Shown here: positions 30,965-34,731 of the stretch, one piece after another | How positions within the stretch are numbered: position 1 is the stretch's first letter | Layout: each line of letters opens with the position of its first letter | Position numbers and translations under genes: made by a program | Source of the DNA: JAHECQ01 sp047638695 | GTDB lineage: Bacteria > Actinomycetota > Acidimicrobiia > Acidimicrobiales > SZUA-35 | Assembly (NCBI GenBank): GCA_047638695.1 | Contig: JBLINY010000038.1 | Location: forward strand, 1 to 34,731 | Length of the DNA stretch: 34,731 nucleotides | Reading direction: 5' to 3' | The notes under the pieces: model-generated | Told to the model about the DNA's origin: nothing | The model's database searches: none | Seen by the model: the letters and a program-made list of their open reading frames with translations, nothing else

Positions 30965-32992
30965 GTGCTGTCGGTCTCTGGTCTGGCCAAATCCTACGCG
31001 TCAAGGGTCTTATTCAAGGACGTCGGCTTTCGCCTGATGAACGGTCGCCGTATTGCGCTTGTGGGCGGCAACGGTGTCGGAAAGACGACGATTCTCGAGA
31101 TCATCGTTGGTATCGAGGCCGCCGACAGCGGTGAGGTAACCCAACAGAAAGACTGCCGCATCGGCTATCTGCCTCAGGAACTCACGGAGATGTGGCAGGG
31201 ATCGGTCATCGAGGAGGTGCTTGGCGGCGCCGACCACATCCTTGGCATCGAGACCAAGCTGCGTGAGCTCGAGGCCGACATGGCCACCGCGACCGGCGAC
31301 GCTCACGAGCAGGTCCTCGAGCAGTACGGTGTCTTTCAGAGCCAGTTCGAGCAACTCGGTGGCTACCAGATCGAGCCCGAGGCTCGGCGGATTCTCGGCG
31401 GTCTGGGCTTTACCGCGCCGGACATGGACCGACCATTGGCCGAGATGTCCGGTGGCTGGCAGATGCGGGCGGCCCTCGCCCGGTTGCTGCTGTCGAAGCC
31501 TGACGTCCTGGTACTTGACGAGCCAACCAACCACCTCGACGTCGATTCGGTTCTGTGGCTCGAGCAACAGCTCACGGCCTGGCCCGGGGCTCTGTTGTTC
31601 GTTTCTCACGATCGCGATTTCATCGACGCCGTTGCCGAGCGTGTGGTCGAGCTCGCTTGGCAGACGTCGACTGAGTACGTCGGCGGGTTCGCCGAGTTCG
31701 TCGTACAACGAGAAGAGCGCATTCGGGCGGCCGAAGCATCGGCGGCCAATCAGGCTCGCAAGGTGGCCCAGGTCGAGAAATTCATCGAACGATTCCGTTA
31801 CAAGGCGACCAAGGCTCGTCAGGTGCAGTCTCGTATCAAGACGCTCGAGAAGCTTGATGAGATCGAAGTGCCCCAGATCGAGGACCTGAAGGTGAAGTTC
31901 GCCTTCCCTGAGCCACAACGCTCGTCCCGTGTGGTGGTCGAGATCGAGAACGCCGACATTGGCTACGAAGGAGGCCCACCGGTGGTCACCGGCGCCAACC
32001 TTCTGGTCGAGCGGGGCGACAAGTTGGGTTTGATCGGCCCCAACGGCGCCGGCAAATCAACGGTGCTCAAGGCCATTCTGGGCGATCTGCTCCCAACCTC
32101 TGGTTCGGTGAAAATCGGGGCCAACGTGGATGTCTCGTACTTCGCTCAGCACCAGGTGGACGCACTTGACCTCTCGAAGACGGTCGAGCAAGAGTTCCGC
32201 CACAAGGTGGGCGAGCAACAGAAGAACCGCAACCTCCGCACCGTTTTGGGTTCGTTCGGCTTTTCCGGTGATGCCGTTGATCGTCGCGTCGGCGATCTAT
32301 CCGGCGGTGAACGCACCCGTTTGGCCTTGGCCGAAACAATGTGCAATCCGGTGAACCTCCTGATCCTCGACGAGCCGACCAACCACCTCGACCTCCCAAG
32401 CTGTGATGTGCTCGAGGATGCCCTCCAGGTCTACCCGGGGACGGTGCTGCTGGTCAGCCATGACCGTCACCTCATCCGCAACACGGTCAACGCCTTGGTC
32501 GAGGTTCGCGATGGCAGGGTGACCCAATACATGGACGTCGAGGACCACATTTTGGCCCCGAGGGGCGAAGCCAGTACTAGCTCCCGCTTGTCCTCCTCGG
32601 GTAAGAGCAGCACTAGCAAGAGCGCTGGAAAGGGCGGCAAGAACAGCGGCAAGAACAGCGCTGGTGGCAAGGGCGGTGCTGGCAAGGGCGGTGCCGGTAA
32701 TGGCGGTGCGCCAACCGGCTCCCAAGACCGTAAAACGGAGAAGCGGGAGGAGGCCGAGCAGCGCAACGCTAAGAGCCGAGCGACGAAGGACCAGCGCAAG
32801 AACATCGCCCGCCTCGAACGTCAAGCTATGCGAGCCGATGAAGTGGTGGCCGGCCTGGCGGTTCAATTAGCCGACCCTGCGGTGTACGAAGACCAGGTCA
32901 AGATGAAGGAACTCATCGAGACCCACGGCAAAGCGCAGCAAAAGGCGGTCGATCTCCTAGCCCAGTGGGAAGCGGCGAGCGAAGGGTTGTAG
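30965..32992 (+). CDS. ABC-F family ATPase (Uup-like)
   Basis: A soluble twin-ATPase protein of 675 residues without membrane domains. Domain 1 has Walker A GGNGVGKT (34-41), signature SGGWQ (162-166) and LVLDEPTNHLD. The interdomain linker (about 255-305) is rich in charged residues, as in ribosome-binding ABC-F factors. Domain 2 has GPNGAGKS (358-365), SGGERTR (446-452) and LILDEPTNHLD. A Gly/Ser/Lys-rich low-complexity spacer (about 540-585) leads to a helical C-terminal extension (about 595-670) like the Uup coiled coil. ABC-F proteins act on the ribosome in translation regulation, stalled-ribosome rescue or antibiotic protection; which applies here is unknown. The GTG start is chosen because LSVSGLAKSYASRVLF is the normal domain beginning. 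Confidence 0.93.
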   Translation: MLSVSGLAKSYASRVLFKDVGFRLMNGRRIALVGGNGVGKTTILEIIVGIEAADSGEVTQQKDCRIGYLPQELTEMWQGSVIEEVLGGADHILGIETKLRELEADMATATGDAHEQVLEQYGVFQSQFEQLGGYQIEPEARRILGGLGFTAPDMDRPLAEMSGGWQMRAALARLLLSKPDVLVLDEPTNHLDVDSVLWLEQQLTAWPGALLFVSHDRDFIDAVAERVVELAWQTSTEYVGGFAEFVVQREERIRAAEASAANQARKVAQVEKFIERFRYKATKARQVQSRIKTLEKLDEIEVPQIEDLKVKFAFPEPQRSSRVVVEIENADIGYEGGPPVVTGANLLVERGDKLGLIGPNGAGKSTVLKAILGDLLPTSGSVKIGANVDVSYFAQHQVDALDLSKTVEQEFRHKVGEQQKNRNLRTVLGSFGFSGDAVDRRVGDLSGGERTRLALAETMCNPVNLLILDEPTNHLDLPSCDVLEDALQVYPGTVLLVSHDRHLIRNTVNALVEVRDGRVTQYMDVEDHILAPRGEASTSSRLSSSGKSSTSKSAGKGGKNSGKNSAGGKGGAGKGGAGNGGAPTGSQDRKTEKREEAEQRNAKSRATKDQRKNIARLERQAMRADEVVAGLAVQLADPAVYEDQVKMKELIETHGKAQQKAVDLLAQWEAASEGL

Positions 32993-32997
32993 CCGGC

Positions 32998-33690
32998 TCA
33001 GCCGTTTGGCGACCACCGCGGGTCGCGACCGGCAAAGCCGAGGAGTTTGTCGAGGGGAGTCGCATCGTCGGGCACGGCGACCTCTTCATCGAAGAAGCCC
33101 GAGTCGGGCCCGCGGTACTCGGGGGCGACCGTCTGCCGGAGAAACTGGTGGGCGGGATCGACGGCTCCGGTGGGCGGAGCGTATGGCGTTCCCGTGGCGG
33201 TCGCGAGATCCCAGGCGTGGATGATGTACTCACCCAACGCCATGGCGAGCACGCCGTCTCCGGCCATCCGCGCCGACGACATTGTCACCATCTGTCCAGC
33301 GGCGTTGGCTGTGATAGCCCGCTGGATGTCGTCGCTGGCCTGAACGACGACGCTGCTGGCCTGCTGTCCCTCGGCTAGGACGAACGCTTCGGGGTCGGGC
33401 CGCGTCGTTGTCGCCGTCGGGTCCGAAAGCGCGGCGGCAAAGAACTGGAGCCAGCCCAAGGCATGACGTCGGAGTCCGGCGACGGTGAGCGTCGTGCATA
33501 GACTGGGCACTTCGAGCTGGTCGGGGTTGACGTCGACCACCGCCGCCAGCCGATCAAGGACCTCCACAAACAAGGTCGTGGCGGCCTCGGGGTCGCAGAA
33601 TGTCGCCGGAGCCTTGGTGGGGAAGATAGGAAGCTCGCTCGGTTCGTTGGTCACGATCTGTTCGTTGGTCAAGATCTGTTCGTTGGTCAT
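32998..33690 (-). CDS. TIGR03086-family DinB-fold/mycothiol-dependent-like protein
   Basis: A 230-residue protein matching the actinobacterial TIGR03086 pattern: VEVLDRLAAVVDVNPDQLEV, then TVAGLRRHALGWLQFFAAAL, and the metal-site helix LGEYIIHAWDLATATG. The fold is the DinB/maleylpyruvate-isomerase four-helix bundle, whose histidines usually bind a divalent metal; some relatives use mycothiol. The reaction is unknown. The N-terminus is a TNEQI(L/V) repeat, probably disordered. The ATG at 33690 is preferred over the longer frame to 33732 because TACGTT lies exactly 6 nt upstream. It converges with the ABC-F gene, with only 5 bp between stops, and diverges from the AraC-like gene. Confidence 0.85.
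   Translation of the reverse strand: MTNEQILTNEQIVTNEPSELPIFPTKAPATFCDPEAATTLFVEVLDRLAAVVDVNPDQLEVPSLCTTLTVAGLRRHALGWLQFFAAALSDPTATTTRPDPEAFVLAEGQQASSVVVQASDDIQRAITANAAGQMVTMSSARMAGDGVLAMALGEYIIHAWDLATATGTPYAPPTGAVDPAHQFLRQTVAPEYRGPDSGFFDEEVAVPDDATPLDKLLGFAGRDPRWSPNG
33640..33687. repeat. 18-bp in-frame tandem repeat at a protein N-terminus
   Basis: On the minus strand two near-identical 18-bp units (33687-33670 and 33669-33652) and a partial third (33651-33640) encode TNEQIL, TNEQIV and TNEP. Each unit is preceded by an NTG codon (ATG 33690, TTG 33672, GTG 33654), so the repeat also multiplies possible start codons. Confidence 0.85.
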
Positions 33691-33696
33691 GGTCTG

Positions 33697-33702
33697 AACG
33701 TA
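33697..33702 (-). promoter_or_regulatory. Candidate leaderless -10 of the TIGR03086 gene
   Basis: Minus-strand TACGTT ends 6 nt before the ATG at 33690. No Shine-Dalgarno precedes the start. Confidence 0.45.
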
Positions 33703-33751
33703 CGACGGAGCCGACGGCGATATCTTGAACATTCACGCCAAGTGCGGCCGC

Positions 33752-33757
33752 TACGGT
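33752..33757 (+). promoter_or_regulatory. Candidate leaderless -10 of the AraC-like gene
   Basis: TACGGT ends 7 nt before the ATG at 33765. TTGAAC at 33725-33730 resembles a -35, but the 21-nt spacing is too long for a normal pair. Confidence 0.4.
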
Positions 33758-33764
33758 TGGGCTC

Positions 33765-34502
33765 ATGGCGGGCTCTCTCCCCGAGGACACTCGAGGCATC
33801 ATCGACCCGGCTGCCATGATGCGTCACGTCGACTTCGCCCGGTTCCCTGCCGGCGATGCTCTTGACGGCCTGGTTGAGTGGTTCTGGTCGGTGGCATGGG
33901 ATCTACCGGCGGGTTCGGTGCTCGATCAGCAGGTTCTCAACCATCCGGCGGGAAATATCAGCGTCGGGACTCTCGACGATGGTGGTGTCCGTCTCGATCC
34001 ACCAGAGGGTCGGGTGTACGGGGTTGCGACCGGCGTGAGCGAGCGGCACATCGCGGCAAACGGTTGGACGGTGGCTGCCCGGACGACGGTCGGTGGGCTC
34101 GGTGTCTTTCTTGACGCTCCAGCCAAAACCGCTACCGACGCCCAGCTCACGTTTGCCACCGCCCTGCCCGGTATCGATGGTGCCGGTGCTGTCAGCGTCG
34201 TCTCTGTCGAATCTGAAAACGAGGCGCGCGTTGACGTGCTGCGAACCGTCTTGGGGGATCTGGTGTCGCGGCGCGAACCAGTCCTGGTGAGCGAAGCGCG
34301 TGAGATTTGGGCGGTGGCCCGACTAGCCGAGCATGACCGATCGGTGTGCCGGGTTGAAGCCGCTGAGGCAGCTCGAGCCGCCATCAACCTCGGAAAGCAG
34401 TGGCAGGGATGGGCCACCGTTGCGGCTGAGTTGGGTTACGCCGACCAGGCCCACCTCGGCACATCACCCTCGGCCTACCTAGCCCGCACAACAAACCAGT
34501 AG
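33765..34502 (+). CDS. AraC-family-like protein with reduced DNA-binding domain
   Basis: A 245-residue protein. Residues about 20-150 match the N-terminal sensor of AraC regulators with a DUF6597-like domain (GLVEWFWSVAWDLPAG, NHPAGNISVG). The C-terminus contains WATVAAELGYADQAHL (216-231), the hallmark of the second AraC helix-turn-helix. It runs straight into GTSPSAYLAR, without the roughly ten residues (a RDF-type segment) that normally lie between. The first helix-turn-helix also seems shortened: DRSV (191-194) joins directly to CRVEAAEAARAA, where the family has a recognition helix and linker. The open frame is kept. It may be a non-DNA-binding derivative or a decaying gene. It diverges from the TIGR03086 gene. 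Confidence 0.75.
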   Translation: MAGSLPEDTRGIIDPAAMMRHVDFARFPAGDALDGLVEWFWSVAWDLPAGSVLDQQVLNHPAGNISVGTLDDGGVRLDPPEGRVYGVATGVSERHIAANGWTVAARTTVGGLGVFLDAPAKTATDAQLTFATALPGIDGAGAVSVVSVESENEARVDVLRTVLGDLVSRREPVLVSEAREIWAVARLAEHDRSVCRVEAAEAARAAINLGKQWQGWATVAAELGYADQAHLGTSPSAYLARTTNQ

Positions 34503-34527
34503 TCGGCCGACCCAATCTGACCGTGAG

Positions 34528-34548
34528 GCTGCTGAGGGACGAAGCAGC
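34528..34548 (+). terminator. Hairpin downstream of the AraC-like gene
   Basis: A perfect 6-bp stem, GCTGCT (34528-34533) with AGCAGC (34543-34548), and a 9-nt loop lie 25 bp after the stop. There is no T-tract, so it is only a possible terminator. Confidence 0.3.
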
Positions 34549-34570
34549 GGGGGAGTAGTGACGCGGATGG

Positions 34571-34731
34571 CGAAGCGGGAGGCGTCAGCCGACCCAATCT
34601 GACTGCGAAGCGGGAGGCGTCAGCCGACCCAATCTGACTGCGAAGCGGGAGGCGTCAGCCGACCCAATCTGACTGCGAAGCGGGAGGCGTCAGCCGACCC
34701 AATCTGACTGCGAAGCGGGAGGCGTCAGCCG
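34571..34731. repeat. 35-bp non-coding tandem satellite (4.6 copies, runs off the window)
   Basis: Identical 35-bp units start at 34571, 34606, 34641 and 34676, and a 21-bp partial at 34711 reaches the window edge. Each unit holds a short inverted repeat, GTCAG and CTGAC, separated by 10 nt. A related fragment sharing CCGACCCAATCTGAC occurs at about 34507-34521, directly after the AraC-like stop. The unit is not a multiple of three, no gene is seen in it, and no unique spacers separate the copies. The 229 bp from 34503 to the edge hold only this repeat and the hairpin. Confidence 0.95.

Noticed and set aside
34571..34731. Possible CRISPR array
   Set aside because: The units are contiguous 35-bp copies with no variable spacers, and no cas genes are present.
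1..34731. Mobile element, prophage, defence island or secondary-metabolite cluster
   Set aside because: No transposase, integrase, phage structural, restriction, toxin-antitoxin or biosynthetic megasynthase genes are seen; the content is mostly core metabolism, transport and signalling.

Overview
The window is GC-rich and densely packed, with almost no non-coding DNA. It looks like chromosomal DNA of an actinobacterium. The support is PspC-domain kinases, a TIGR03086/mycothiol-type DinB-fold protein, an MmpL-like RND protein, GTG starts, short actinobacterial zinc-ribbon and DUF937 proteins, and many starts lacking a Shine-Dalgarno sequence. The style (for example the SCP2-type thiolase without the canonical cysteine) suggests an Acidimicrobiia-like lineage, but that placement is inference. 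I see no rRNA, tRNA, insertion sequence, prophage or CRISPR array.

Layout. (1) 1-6824: an envelope-stress style module. A PspC membrane protein (minus, cut by the left edge) is divergent from a PspC-fused histidine kinase and its overlapping NarL-type regulator. A strong hairpin follows, then a MacB/LolD-type ATPase overlapping a large FtsX-type permease. (2) 6889-11640: NADH/NAD-cap pyrophosphatase nudC, a convergent zinc-ribbon small protein, then a tight operon of VOC protein, repeat-bearing membrane protein, aroA (EPSP synthase) and a zinc alcohol dehydrogenase. (3) 11676-20255, all minus: otsA, a secreted beta-propeller/triple-FN3 protein, an atypical thiolase, a CopD-like membrane protein, a DUF937 protein and a CocE/NonD-type lipoprotein hydrolase. 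(4) 20295-30315, all plus: an RND/MMPL-like protein with an extra soluble C-terminal domain, cbs and metB (transsulfuration), a D-2-hydroxyacid dehydrogenase, a periplasmic-binding lipoprotein and a PAS-GGDEF-EAL protein. (5) 30388-34731: PaaI-type thioesterase, ABC-F ATPase, TIGR03086 protein, an AraC-like protein whose DNA-binding domain looks eroded, and a 35-bp tandem satellite running off the right edge.

How the genes fit together. Cbs and MetB form the homocysteine-to-cysteine route. The binding-protein lipoprotein and the c-di-GMP enzyme, 28 bp apart, look like a ligand sensor and its output. The PspC/kinase/regulator/ABC set looks like an envelope signalling and response unit.

Three window-wide patterns stand out. 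Short tandem repeats with unit lengths divisible by three (12, 15, 15, 18, 21, 27 bp) sit inside at least five coding regions, nearly all in linkers or termini. A TAnnnT-like -10 element recurs 5-8 nt upstream of start codons, which predicts widespread leaderless mRNAs. The only large non-coding repeat has a unit (35 bp) not divisible by three.
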